The position numbers and the translations under genes were made by a program. From contig CALFCG010000084.1 of the NCBI GenBank assembly GCA_937951315.1, forward strand, positions 1 through 45,108: a stretch of 45,108 bases of DNA. The letters run 5' to 3'. The notes below the pieces were generated by a model that searched no databases, was not told where the DNA came from, and saw nothing but the letters and a program-made list of their open reading frames with translations. Of the stretch, positions 1-7,380 are shown piece by piece (position 1 is the stretch's first letter; the number at the start of each line of letters is the position of its first letter). The stretch comes from an uncultured cyanobacterium (GTDB lineage: Bacteria; Cyanobacteriota; Cyanobacteriia; Thermosynechococcales; Thermosynechococcaceae).

Positions 1-72
1 TTGATGCCAGAGCGGTTCAAAGGCTTGACAGAAGTCATCGACGTGGCAAAAGAGTTCTTCTAAGCTAGACAC
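1..72 (-). CDS. IS982-family transposase, N-terminal 24 residues (cut by window edge)
   Basis: Only the first 24 codons are inside the window and the frame is still open at base 1. The translation starts from GTG at 72 and contains the stretch SLEELFCHVDDFCQ followed by FEPLW, which is the typical amino terminus of IS982-family DDE transposases in cyanobacteria. An in-frame TGA lies upstream at about 106, so the start must be GTG (72) or a nearby non-ATG codon. A purine-rich AAGGAGG lies about 40 bases upstream, too far for this start. Whether the element is intact cannot be judged. The family call is recognition of a short conserved N-terminus, not a full domain match. Confidence 0.7.
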   Translation of the reverse strand, partial: MSSLEELFCHVDDFCQAFEPLWHQ

Positions 73-140
73 GGGAGGAGCATGCTGATGGTTTTGAGAT
101 TCTCAGCCTACCTCCTTCTGCTTATCCCGTACTGACGTTA
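1..140 (-). mobile_element. Left-hand part of an IS982-like insertion sequence, outer boundary uncertain
   Basis: The transposase start at 72 implies that the terminal inverted repeat lies within roughly 40-70 bases to the right. The segment at 110-140 is the probable end. The partner end is outside the window, so neither the repeat nor a target duplication can be verified. The boundary given is an estimate. Confidence 0.45.
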
Positions 141-174
141 AGCAAAGAAACACAGACGAAATTAGTAATACACA

Positions 175-210
175 AAAGCCCCCCACAACATAAAAGCTGT
201 GGGGGGCTTT
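175..210 (-). terminator. Rho-independent terminator after tRNA-Leu
   Basis: A perfect 13-bp stem (AAAGCCCCCCACA at 175-187 pairing with 198-210) surrounds a 10-base loop. On the minus strand it sits 4 bases after the tRNA-Leu 3' end, and the GC-rich stem runs into CTTTTG. It could also stop transcription coming from the other direction. Confidence 0.8.
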
Positions 211-213
211 AAT

Positions 214-294
214 GCGGATGGCGAGAATCGAACTCGCAAGGCTTACGCCACACGCCCCTCAAGCGTGCGTGTCTACCAATTCCACCACATCCGC
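214..294 (-). tRNA. tRNA-Leu (anticodon GAG)
   Basis: The 81-base minus-strand sequence folds as a class II tRNA. The acceptor GCGGATG pairs with CATCCGC. The D arm contains GGTAGAC. The anticodon stem CACGC/GCGTG encloses TTGAGGG, giving anticodon GAG. There is a long variable arm, and the T loop is TTCGATT. CCA is not encoded. GAG reads CUC/CUU leucine codons. Confidence 0.95.
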
Positions 295-580
295 TCACAA
301 TCTATCTGGCGGTTGAGTTTCAGAACTCTTGGTCAGTGTAGAAGCTAAATTAGTATACCAACATATTTCCAGTCCTGACCGTCATTTTGAGGAATGCCAT
401 AGCCACAACTGCGAAATATACGGAGGTGGAGGACTTGAGGGTGAGTTACAACGGCAGAAAGTTCAGTGTTTTCCCCTTAGGCAATCTGTTTCAGAGTGGC
501 GATAGTGGTGTGAACAGGTTCGCGTTCTACCTCTGAGCACGATCCTCCTTGAAAATCTCCCTCCCCTCCCCAGGCCGCAA

Positions 581-799
581 ATGTCAGTCTCTTTACAGCA
601 GAAATTCATCGATTACCTCCAAACGGACCTAGGTATACCCGCCGACTCTATTGCCCTTGTGATGCGACACGCTAGCAACCATCCAGGACAACTCCATATG
701 CTCCTATGGCACTATGGGTTGATTACACTACAACAGCTCAATCGAATTTTTGATTGGTTAGAGACCGCTTCTATATCAGCTATCCCTACAGAAGTTTAG
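581..799 (+). CDS. DUF2949 family small protein
   Basis: This 72-residue soluble protein has no signal peptide or membrane segment. The pattern FIDYLQ...LGIPADSIALVMRH near the N-terminus and LLWHYGLITLQQLNRIFDWL near the C-terminus resembles DUF2949, a short family found widely in cyanobacteria with no established function. It stands alone between tRNA-Leu and the convergent moaC. The sequence before the ATG is pyrimidine-rich and shows no clear ribosome binding site. The family call rests on remembered pattern similarity. The biological role is unknown. Confidence 0.75.
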   Translation: MSVSLQQKFIDYLQTDLGIPADSIALVMRHASNHPGQLHMLLWHYGLITLQQLNRIFDWLETASISAIPTEV

Positions 800-902
800 G
801 AATTGGGACAATCCAACGAGGAATCATTCAAGGCTAAAGCTATCCCCCCACAGTCCGCTCTTAGCCCATATCAACAATGTGTGGTGTTGATACTAGCTCC
901 TT

Positions 903-1445
903 TTACATCTTTGAGACTGACCACTCCCCAGATTTCCCACCCTCTTTGTGCAGCAAATGAATATTCTCAATTCGGATGGCTTTTTCTAGGGCTTTTGCCA
1001 TGTCATAAAGGGTTAAGGCAGCAATCGAAACGGCTGTAAGTGCTTCCATTTCAACACCCGTCTCTGATTTCGTTTTCACGGTCGAACGAATGATGTACCC
1101 CGACAACTGGGCATCAGGAATAATCTCAACCTTAATTTTCTGGAGAGGCAAGGGGTGACAGAGGGGAATAAGCTGAGCAGTTTGTTTGGCTGCCATAATT
1201 CCCGCGAGGCGGGCAGTTCCCAGAACATCACCCTTGGGGGCATTACCTGCTTCTATCGTTGCGAAGGTTGCAGCAGACATCTGGACTTGGCCCTGTGCGA
1301 TCGCAACTCTAACCGACACCGCTTTTTCTGAGACATCAACCATATGCGCCTGCCCCTGAGCATCCAAGTGGGTGAGGGCAGAAGAGGAGTCATGGGAGGT
1401 CTGCAGATCACGCCCAGAGCCTCCCTGGATAAATTCTGTTGTCAT
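903..1445 (-). CDS. moaC: Cyclic pyranopterin monophosphate synthase MoaC
   Basis: This 180-residue cytosolic enzyme converts the MoaA product (3',8-cyclo-dihydro-GTP) to cyclic pyranopterin monophosphate in molybdenum cofactor synthesis. The conserved MoaC landmarks are present: HMVDVSEK near residue 35, the AGIMAAKQT helix, [10 protein letters not shown] around residues 93-102 (active-site LCHPLPL), and the [17 protein letters not shown] segment with the catalytic Lys. The length is usual, with an N-terminal extension of about 20 residues. No other moa gene is adjacent. The start codon lies 33 bases from the divergently transcribed tRNA-Arg, so the two promoters must overlap. A HIP1 octamer lies inside the gene. 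Confidence 0.96.
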   Translation of the reverse strand: MTTEFIQGGSGRDLQTSHDSSSALTHLDAQGQAHMVDVSEKAVSVRVAIAQGQVQMSAATFATIEAGNAPKGDVLGTARLAGIMAAKQTAQLIPLCHPLPLQKIKVEIIPDAQLSGYIIRSTVKTKSETGVEMEALTAVSIAALTLYDMAKALEKAIRIENIHLLHKEGGKSGEWSVSKM

Positions 1446-1465
1446 GGGTACAGCTATGGTAAGAT
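1439..1465 (+). promoter_or_regulatory. Possible sigma-70-type promoter of tRNA-Arg
   Basis: TTGTCA (1439-1444, one mismatch from TTGACA) and TAAGAT (1460-1465) precede the tRNA by 13 bases. The 15-base spacer is shorter than usual, and the -35 element overlaps the moaC start codon. Placement is plausible but unproven. Confidence 0.35.
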
Positions 1466-1478
1466 AAAGTTCCTCTGA

Positions 1479-1552
1479 GGGCTTGTAGCTCAGTGGACTA
1501 GAGCACGTGGCTACGGACCACGGTGTCGGGGGTTCGAATCCCTCCTAGCCCG
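1479..1552 (+). tRNA. tRNA-Arg (anticodon ACG)
   Basis: This is a 74-base class I tRNA. It starts GGGCTTG, has a D arm with AGCTCAG, and the anticodon stem CGTGG/CCACG encloses CTACGGA, giving ACG. The T arm is GGGGG-TTCGAAT-CCCTC. The acceptor has one apparent T-T mismatch (sixth pair) and discriminator G. CCA is not encoded. The wobble A is expected to be deaminated to inosine to read CGU/CGC/CGA, as in other bacteria. Confidence 0.93.
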
Positions 1553-1600
1553 TTTAATTTGTCAGTATACGCTTTTCCCTATTAATGGGTAAGTGAATTG

Positions 1601-1640
1601 AATAGCACCTGTACGGAATTGATCCAGCACAGGTGCTATT
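1601..1640. repeat. 12-bp inverted repeat downstream of tRNA-Arg
   Basis: AATAGCACCTGT (1601-1612) is exactly inverted at 1629-1640 with a 16-base loop. It lies about 50 bases after tRNA-Arg. There is no T-run directly after the stem, so it is at best an atypical terminator. It may instead be a processing structure or a protein-binding palindrome. Confidence 0.5.
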
Positions 1641-1816
1641 GCTTTGGGAATGGCTCATTGACATGTGGTCGATCGCAAGACTCAGGAATTCATCATCAAA
1701 ACTTATATCCAGACTCAGGCCAGTTTCAGGCTCGAGCCACAGGATGTAAAGCATAGGTTCTTTGAGAGAAAGAAACCGATCACTCCTTCATCAATGCTAA
1801 GTAGCAGGTCAAACCC

Positions 1817-2434
1817 ATGAAAAACGCAGTGGCGACCCTATTCGTTGGATTAAGTCTTTTGACAGCAGTTCCAGCCAATGCAGAAGAGGCGCTTTGGCAG
1901 CGGCACAGTCACAATAGTGCTGCGACTCAAACAGTCGATTCTGCCTATCAAGAAGTTGGATTCAGGCGCAGTGGTTTCAGACGCAGCGGATTCAGACGTG
2001 GAGGGTTTGGCGGTGGATTCAGGCGTGGAGGGTTTGGCAGAGGATTCCGAAGCAAGGGATTTAGACGCAGAGGATTTGGCAAGAGTAGCTTTGGTAGAGG
2101 CTTCAGGCGCGGAGGGTTCCGACGGAGCAGCTTTGGCAGAGGATTCCGCAGAGGAGGATTTGGCCATAGTGGCTTTGGATTCATCAGCCCAGGCCATCAG
2201 TTCGATCAGTTCAACCGATTTGATCGGCATCACAATGATTCCCAAGTGTTTGATGGCCAGGTGAAAGCGCCCCTTCCTAATGATGTTCAGGCTTTTGAGG
2301 CTGATGGCTCTTTATTCCATATGCCGGAAACACAGCTCCAAACCATTAACCCCAATGAAGGGTTAACACCACAAGCCGTTGAGGATTCAGCTTCCTCCCA
2401 AAGCTTACAGCAACAGTCTTCCACAGCCCAGTAG
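1817..2434 (+). CDS. Exported Arg/Gly/Phe-repeat protein of unknown function
   Basis: This 205-residue protein has a classical Sec signal peptide (residues 1-22: basic start, hydrophobic core, PANA cleavage site). After a short polar stretch, residues about 47-122 are a low-complexity region built from GFRR, GGF, GRGF and SSFGRGF units, with about 20 arginines and no acidic residues. A His/Asp/Phe segment follows (QFDQFNRFDRHHND), then an acidic and Gln/Ser-rich tail. I do not recognise a family. The mature protein is probably in the periplasm or outside the cell, is strongly basic in the middle and is likely disordered. Possible roles (polyanion or cell-wall binding, structural) are inference. 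The gene is monocistronic and convergent with coaBC. Confidence 0.8.
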   Translation: MKNAVATLFVGLSLLTAVPANAEEALWQRHSHNSAATQTVDSAYQEVGFRRSGFRRSGFRRGGFGGGFRRGGFGRGFRSKGFRRRGFGKSSFGRGFRRGGFRRSSFGRGFRRGGFGHSGFGFISPGHQFDQFNRFDRHHNDSQVFDGQVKAPLPNDVQAFEADGSLFHMPETQLQTINPNEGLTPQAVEDSASSQSLQQQSSTAQ

Positions 2435-2485
2435 GACTAATTCAATCCTGCGAGTTCCGACTTTATCTGAATAGAGTCCTCACAA

Positions 2486-3694
2486 CTATGAGGAGAGATC
2501 TCGGATAAAGTCGAGGAGCTTGTGGGACATTGATAATTTGCTGCAGTTTGAGATCTCAAGCTGATGGCCATGTTTATCTATTAAAACAGCCTGATTCTGG
2601 TTGCTGCCAAAACCACTATTCGGTAAATCTACAGGATTAGTTGCGATCGCATCTAATCCCTTCCGCTTAAGCTTGTCTTTTGCTGGGGTCACAATATCTC
2701 CAGTCTGAGCGGCAAAACCGATCAGCCTTTGGTGAGGTTGTTTCAGAGGACTGAGCTCAGAAAGAATATCAGGGACCTTTTCTAAAGCCAGCGATTCCGG
2801 CAAGTCTATCTTCGGCAGCTTCGCTGGGGAATATTGTGTAGGTTGAACATCTCCCACGGCTGCCGCCATGATCGTCCAATCTACAGTGGGAAATAACCTC
2901 AGAAGTTGCGTTCTCATCTCGTCAGCCCCCGTCACCGCCACCGCATCAATATCAGGAATCCGGGACAACGGTTCCGCCAATGGAGCATGCACGAGATGAA
3001 CCTTCGCACCTCGATGCCAAGCAGCCAGCGCCAACGCCACCCCCATCTTCCCTGAGGACGGATTACCAATAAATCGAACCGGATCTAAATGTTCACGTGT
3101 ACCGCCAGCACTAATAAGTAGCGACTTCCCTGCCAGATCTCGCCCCCCCTGCGAATGGGCCAGTGAGGACAAATAACTCAGGATATCTGCGGGTTCAGCC
3201 ATGCGTCCCAACCCCACCGTGTCACAAGCCAGCAATCCCGCCCCAGGACCAATAGAGTGAAAGCGCTTATCTAGCTGAAGTTGCTGCCAGTTTCGCTGGA
3301 CCGAGGGCTGCTGCCACATTGTCGTATTCATAGCTGGTGCCACCAAAATTGGGCAATCAGACGCCAACAAGGTATTCGTCAATAAGTTATCGGCAAGCCC
3401 ACAAACAAGCTTAGCTAGCGTATTCGCCGTGAGCGGAGCCAATAAAATAAGATCCGCCCAGTCGGCAAGCTCAATATGCAGCGGTCTCGAATGCGTCGGC
3501 TGCCAGAGACTCCTATCGTCATAGACCGGATGGCGACACAGTGTCGTCACAGTGAGCGACGTAACAAAGGCTTGGGCAGCATCCGTCAAAATCGCACGAA
3601 CTTCCACCCCAGACTTCACCAGAGTAGAAATGATTTCACAAACCTTATAGGCCGCAATACCACCACCAATGCCGATTAGAATGCGTTGAGCCAC
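2486..3694 (-). CDS. coaBC: Bifunctional phosphopantothenoylcysteine decarboxylase/synthetase CoaBC
   Basis: This 402-residue fusion catalyses two steps of coenzyme A synthesis: ligation of cysteine to 4'-phosphopantothenate (CoaB) and decarboxylation to 4'-phosphopantetheine (CoaC). The N-terminal flavoprotein half has the [10 protein letters not shown] start, the catalytic His in [11 protein letters not shown] (about residue 73), the APAMNTTMW substrate motif, and the conserved Cys in [12 protein letters not shown] (about 157). The synthetase half begins near residue 185 with [17 protein letters not shown] and NPSSGKMG. The length matches the family. It lies alone on this strand, about 100 bases from the DUF2555 gene. 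Confidence 0.96.
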   Translation of the reverse strand: MAQRILIGIGGGIAAYKVCEIISTLVKSGVEVRAILTDAAQAFVTSLTVTTLCRHPVYDDRSLWQPTHSRPLHIELADWADLILLAPLTANTLAKLVCGLADNLLTNTLLASDCPILVAPAMNTTMWQQPSVQRNWQQLQLDKRFHSIGPGAGLLACDTVGLGRMAEPADILSYLSSLAHSQGGRDLAGKSLLISAGGTREHLDPVRFIGNPSSGKMGVALALAAWHRGAKVHLVHAPLAEPLSRIPDIDAVAVTGADEMRTQLLRLFPTVDWTIMAAAVGDVQPTQYSPAKLPKIDLPESLALEKVPDILSELSPLKQPHQRLIGFAAQTGDIVTPAKDKLKRKGLDAIATNPVDLPNSGFGSNQNQAVLIDKHGHQLEISNCSKLSMSHKLLDFIRDLSS

Positions 3695-3801
3695 AGCTTA
3701 CCGAAGAGACAATCCCCTCTCAATCAAAATTTCCTAGAGCATCGGGAAATAGGCAGTAAGGCAGCAATATTGAATACTTCCCCTGACAAAATGCAACGCA
3801 A

Positions 3802-4014
3802 CTAAGACTCGTCAAAAGCTTCTAAATCCAACAGATGCATGTAGGGCTCTGCCAACTCTGGACGTTGGAACGCAACAGCTCGAAGTAAATGCCAGTCCTC
3901 TAGAGCTGCAAACGGAGTCTCATAGTCGTCAGCATCAAGGCGCCTCGCTAGCTGCTCTACATCTGCTGTTGTGTAGTCAGTTAGCTTTGCGGGTTGGGTG
4001 TCAGGAACGCTCAT
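3802..4014 (-). CDS. DUF2555 family small protein
   Basis: This is a 70-residue acidic soluble protein. The segment DDYETPFAALEDWHLLRAVAFQ followed by RPELAEPYMHLLDLE and the terminal DES closely fits the short cyanobacterial DUF2555 family as I remember it. There is no signal peptide or membrane helix. It lies 107 bases upstream of coaBC on the same strand and could share its transcript. I know of no firmly established function to assign from the sequence. Confidence 0.72.
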   Translation of the reverse strand: MSVPDTQPAKLTDYTTADVEQLARRLDADDYETPFAALEDWHLLRAVAFQRPELAEPYMHLLDLEAFDES

Positions 4015-4242
4015 AGACTTTTGCTTCGCTCAGTATCATTATTTTAAGATCAATATCCTCAACTGGGGTCAAACTGTTACATCCAGCATCATCGTCCGTC
4101 AGCCCTAGGAAGCAGCCCCTTATTTCCCATAAATGAACAGCAGTCATGATAATCTGACACCAGCAAACAGGGTCGGGCCCCTTTGCAGACAATCACAAGG
4201 ACCACATTTGCATCAGAATCATTGGCTAAGGATCAAAGTTTT

Positions 4243-4758
4243 ATGGCAGTTATAGACACGCAAGGCCGGTTGTTTGGAAAAGTTAGCATCCTCGATGTCG
4301 GGGCCGCCCTTGTGATTCTGTTTGTTGTTTTAGGGATTGTTCTCCCCGGTAGTGGTGGTGATAGCTTGATTGCAGGCGGATCTCAATCTGTTGAGGTCGA
4401 CACCATCGTTCTAGGCCTGAGTGCCAGCAATCCAAAGGAACTGATTAAGGCTGGTGATAAGACCAACTTCATCATTCGCAACGCCCCAGCAGGCCAAGTC
4501 GATATCAAGAATGTTGAATTTCTTCCCAGGAATCTAGCCATTACCCAACCTGACGGCTCAGTTAAACCTCTACCAGATCCGAGGGTAGAAGCTCAATATG
4601 TCTCAAATATATTGATCACCTTAGAGGGTAAAGCAGAAGTTAAAGGCGACAACATTAAGCTAGGCGGCACAGATATCAAAATTGGAGTTCCTGTTGAGTT
4701 AGGTGGCCAGCAATACAACTTCAAAGCCAGCGTCATTGATATCCGAACGGATAAATAA
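4243..4758 (+). CDS. DUF4330 family membrane-anchored protein
   Basis: This 171-residue protein has one N-terminal membrane helix (about residues 14-34, AALVILFVVLGIVLP) preceded by the QGRLFGKVSILD motif typical of DUF4330. A soluble beta-rich domain follows. The start at 4243 is preferred over the in-frame codon at 4183 because the family motif begins about nine residues after this ATG and a TAAGGAT ribosome-binding-like sequence lies about 10 bases upstream. The function of the family is unknown. The 3' end faces the phosphodiesterase gene with only 12 bases between the two stop codons and no obvious terminator. Confidence 0.75.
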   Translation: MAVIDTQGRLFGKVSILDVGAALVILFVVLGIVLPGSGGDSLIAGGSQSVEVDTIVLGLSASNPKELIKAGDKTNFIIRNAPAGQVDIKNVEFLPRNLAITQPDGSVKPLPDPRVEAQYVSNILITLEGKAEVKGDNIKLGGTDIKIGVPVELGGQQYNFKASVIDIRTDK

Positions 4759-4770
4759 CCGATCGATACT

Positions 4771-5565
4771 TCAATATCCCTGAGCCGCCAAATCTATTTG
4801 CTCATTAATCCGAACACGCTGCACTTCGCTCTCAAAGGTGCCATCAGGATAAAGCTGTAACAATCGGAATCCCGGCTGTGATTGATCAAGGGAGAATGTT
4901 TTCTGATTGGGTGCAAACTGCACACAGGTTGAGGGTGTACTCAAGTAAGCAATCCCCTGTCGCTGCTGCTCGACCTGTTGGTGAATATGCCCAAAGATAG
5001 TCAGTTTTACGTGGGGATAACGCTCAACAACAGCAAAGAAATCGTCAGAGTTGTGTAAGCCCAAATTATCTAACCAGTCTGAGTCGATCGCCACAGGCGG
5101 ATGATGTAAAGCAATCAAAGTGGGTTGAGTCGTCGACTGCAGATATTGGTCTAACTCGGCTAAATATTTTGCGGAGAATGCTCCATGCACCTGCTGAGAG
5201 ACCGTAGAATCAAGCAGTAAGAACTGCCACCCTCCCATGCTGAAAGCCTTATCAGAATAAATAGGAGCTTGATTTAAAATGGACGCCATACTTGGCAAAT
5301 GATCATGATTTCCCGGTAACCAATAGGTGGGAATGTTAAGTGGCCTCAGCTGCTGCACAATTTGCTCATAGGCAGCGGGTGACTCATCTTGGGCTAAATC
5401 GCCTGTCAATAGAATGACATCAGGCTGTTGGGGCAGCTGAACCAGTGCCTCTACAATCGCCGAGAAGGAAGCCATAGTTTGTAGACCCAGCAACGTCTGT
5501 TCTGGTGTAGAGAACAAATGCAGGTCAGAGAGTTGAGCAACAAGAAGTGGCAAGGATGGGGACAT
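4771..5565 (-). CDS. CpdA-like calcineurin-type metallophosphoesterase
   Basis: From ATG 5565 this is a 264-residue cytosolic protein with all the metallophosphoesterase motifs in order: QLSDLHL (DxH), LTGDLAQDE (GDxxxD-like), LPGNHDHL (GNHD/E), ALHHPP, and IFGHIHQQ (GHxH). This set binds a two-metal centre. The organisation resembles bacterial CpdA, 3',5'-cyclic-AMP phosphodiesterase, but related enzymes act on other phosphoesters, so the substrate is not certain. An in-frame GTG at 5646 would add 27 residues with no family counterpart. A purine-rich stretch abuts that GTG too closely to be a convincing binding site. Confidence 0.85.
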   Translation of the reverse strand: MSPSLPLLVAQLSDLHLFSTPEQTLLGLQTMASFSAIVEALVQLPQQPDVILLTGDLAQDESPAAYEQIVQQLRPLNIPTYWLPGNHDHLPSMASILNQAPIYSDKAFSMGGWQFLLLDSTVSQQVHGAFSAKYLAELDQYLQSTTQPTLIALHHPPVAIDSDWLDNLGLHNSDDFFAVVERYPHVKLTIFGHIHQQVEQQRQGIAYLSTPSTCVQFAPNQKTFSLDQSQPGFRLLQLYPDGTFESEVQRVRINEQIDLAAQGY

Positions 5566-5725
5566 GAGTAAACAGAGCGGCTGTAGTTGCCTATAACAGA
5601 GCAGTAGGCTGGGTGTTTCATCAAAGCGAGTGCCGCGAACCGTCACTCTCCTCGAACACTGTCATCCCCCTGTTCAAGTTAACCGTGATTGTAGACAGCA
5701 AAACACCAAAATAGGGTGATATATA

Positions 5726-6397
5726 TCACACCGTTGGCTGTACCTGCTGTGTAATCAAGCGGCAACAGTCTTGCACTGGCATGCGTTTTTCCATCGCCGT
5801 AACCAATGCCTCATAAGCTTCCCAATGGTTTTGAAGCAAATTCTGTGCTCGTCGTCCGGCAAGCCGTTCCTTTAAGATGGCATCTTGGACCTCTAGCTGA
5901 CGAAGAACAGTTCGCAACGTCTTCAGATCATCCGCGCCCCCTTCTACATTCTGATAGACCAAGGACTCCGCAACCCCTCCGGCCATCCAGATCGTACAGT
6001 AACGCTCTAACTCTGAAGCCGTGATGGTCTCCCCAAAATCTGGGGTCTCAACGCGCACGCCGCCTTGACCGAGGTGACCTTGTCGAAAAGCTTCCCAAGC
6101 CGTCAGGGTATACCCTGCCACCGTCACATCAAGTAGCTGAGCGGCCAGAAAATGGCCTGCCTCATGATGAATCACCCTTTGACGGTGGGCTGGAGAAAGT
6201 TGTGCGAAGGCATCTAAAAAAAGCCGGTTTCCTAGACCTTTAAAACCGAAAATATCAACCGCGGCTAGCCCCAAAACACCCAGCGTGATTGCAGCTGGAA
6301 CAGAAGCAGGCAGGTGGAAATAGGGACCCAACAGAACGGAAAAGGAAAGGAGAGCAACAGCAAGTGCAATCGCATTGAGTGACGCCTGCTCATTCAT
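5726..6397 (-). CDS. Membrane-anchored M41-like zinc peptidase without an AAA domain
   Basis: This 223-residue protein has two N-terminal hydrophobic segments (about 9-27 and 33-52) followed by a peptidase domain resembling the FtsH protease part. The zinc motif HHEAGH is at residues 77-82, and EGGADDLKTLRT near residue 155 provides the probable third ligand Asp. The AAA ATPase module of FtsH is absent, so it cannot unfold substrates by itself. Small M41-like proteins of this kind occur in cyanobacteria, with little functional data. The start codon overlaps the upstream carboxypeptidase stop (ATGA), implying translational coupling. Confidence 0.85.
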   Translation of the reverse strand: MNEQASLNAIALAVALLSFSVLLGPYFHLPASVPAAITLGVLGLAAVDIFGFKGLGNRLFLDAFAQLSPAHRQRVIHHEAGHFLAAQLLDVTVAGYTLTAWEAFRQGHLGQGGVRVETPDFGETITASELERYCTIWMAGGVAESLVYQNVEGGADDLKTLRTVLRQLEVQDAILKERLAGRRAQNLLQNHWEAYEALVTAMEKRMPVQDCCRLITQQVQPTV

Positions 6398-7161
6398 GGA
6401 GATGTTCCTTCAGTCGCTTTATTTGTCTTGAGCTTACGCGCACTGTAAAACGTCTTGAGACTTTTCTGATCTCCCACATATCGCCAGTGCCAGGGTTCAT
6501 AGCTAACGCCCTGCGGATTTCCTTTGGGAAAAGACAGTTCAAAACTGAAGCGAGCGGCATTGGCCTCCAGCCACTTAAATGCTGGCGTTTGATCAAAGGA
6601 TTGACTCAAATTCGTGGCAGGCCGCGTAGCGTCCCCCACATCAATGGCATACCCTGTATGGTGTTCGCTATGACCTGGAGGCGCGCTCACATTAGCACGC
6701 TGAGCGGTTGCTTGGGCCCGCTGCTCCTTCACCTTAAAAAAGAGATAATTCTGCTCTTCGACGGTACGGAAAGCCGAGATAGGTTGCACACTCACACCTG
6801 CAGCCCTAGCAGCGGCGGCCATCCGTTGATAGGCCTGGGCTGCTGAATTCTGAAGCTTCAAGCGCCCGTCAGCCGAAATTGGCTTTAGTTCCTGCGCCGC
6901 TACCTCTTTATAGGAGAGGTGCCCCAACAAATCATCTGTTGTCTCAGCTGCGACAGAAGGCGAAGGAGTGGGCGAAGCAGCAGGAACAACCTCAGGGGCA
7001 CTGTCTGATGAGACCGGATTTAAAGCACTCAGCGCCAACCATCCTCCCAAGGCGACAACAGCCAATCCCAAAGCACTGCCACCCCAAATCAGTAGAGTTG
7101 CTCGTTGTGAAGAGGCTTCAGGAACAGATTGCCGAAAAGCTTCAGGGATATCGTCGTGCAT
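6394..7161 (-). CDS. Membrane-anchored D-alanyl-D-alanine carboxypeptidase, VanY-type (M15B)
   Basis: This 255-residue protein has a single N-terminal membrane anchor (about residues 21-47), a Pro/Ser/Thr linker, and a periplasmic peptidase domain. The zinc motif SxHxxGxAxD is present as SEHHTGYAID (His167, Asp174), and EPWHWRYVG (Glu222, His225) supplies the catalytic Glu and the last zinc His. The enzyme is expected to trim the terminal D-Ala of peptidoglycan stem peptides. It is the first gene of a two-gene operon with the M41-like peptidase and shares four bases with it. Confidence 0.9.
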   Translation of the reverse strand: MHDDIPEAFRQSVPEASSQRATLLIWGGSALGLAVVALGGWLALSALNPVSSDSAPEVVPAASPTPSPSVAAETTDDLLGHLSYKEVAAQELKPISADGRLKLQNSAAQAYQRMAAAARAAGVSVQPISAFRTVEEQNYLFFKVKEQRAQATAQRANVSAPPGHSEHHTGYAIDVGDATRPATNLSQSFDQTPAFKWLEANAARFSFELSFPKGNPQGVSYEPWHWRYVGDQKSLKTFYSARKLKTNKATEGTSP

Positions 7162-7380
7162 AAATTCAGCACCTGCAAGCTGAGTATGTCATGAATTGTA
7201 ACGGTTATTGGGTGCTCAAGGATAGAGCGATGCTGTGCCAAATAGCACTTCTGAAGCTCCTACCAGTTAAAAATCCTAGCTCAAGTCAAGAGGCGATCGC
7301 TACCTCAGAGGGACGAGCACCATAGCCACCCCACATAAAATAGGGCAAAATTAGCAATGTTCATCTCAATGCGCTAAACC

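Noticed and set aside
803-1039. Plus-strand open frame beside moaC
   Set aside because: It is mostly antisense to the moaC coding region and has no family features; moaC is strongly supported.
1554-1754. 66-codon minus-strand frame after tRNA-Arg
   Set aside because: It has only a weak possible binding site, shows no recognisable pattern, and contains the 1601-1640 inverted repeat.
1850-2245. Long antisense frames in the Arg/Gly/Phe repeat
   Set aside because: They follow from the stop-poor repeat codons of the sense gene; the sense frame has a signal peptide and stop context.
2458-2513. Nested stem-loop between the Arg/Gly/Phe gene and coaBC
   Set aside because: A 10-bp stem exists, but the right arm is inside the coaBC coding end and there is no T-run, so I do not call it a terminator.
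4001-4192. Minus-strand frame between DUF2555 and DUF4330 genes
   Set aside because: It has no family features and partially overlaps the start of the DUF2555 gene.
4183-4242. Upstream extension of the DUF4330 gene
   Set aside because: The family motif and a plausible binding site place the start at 4243.
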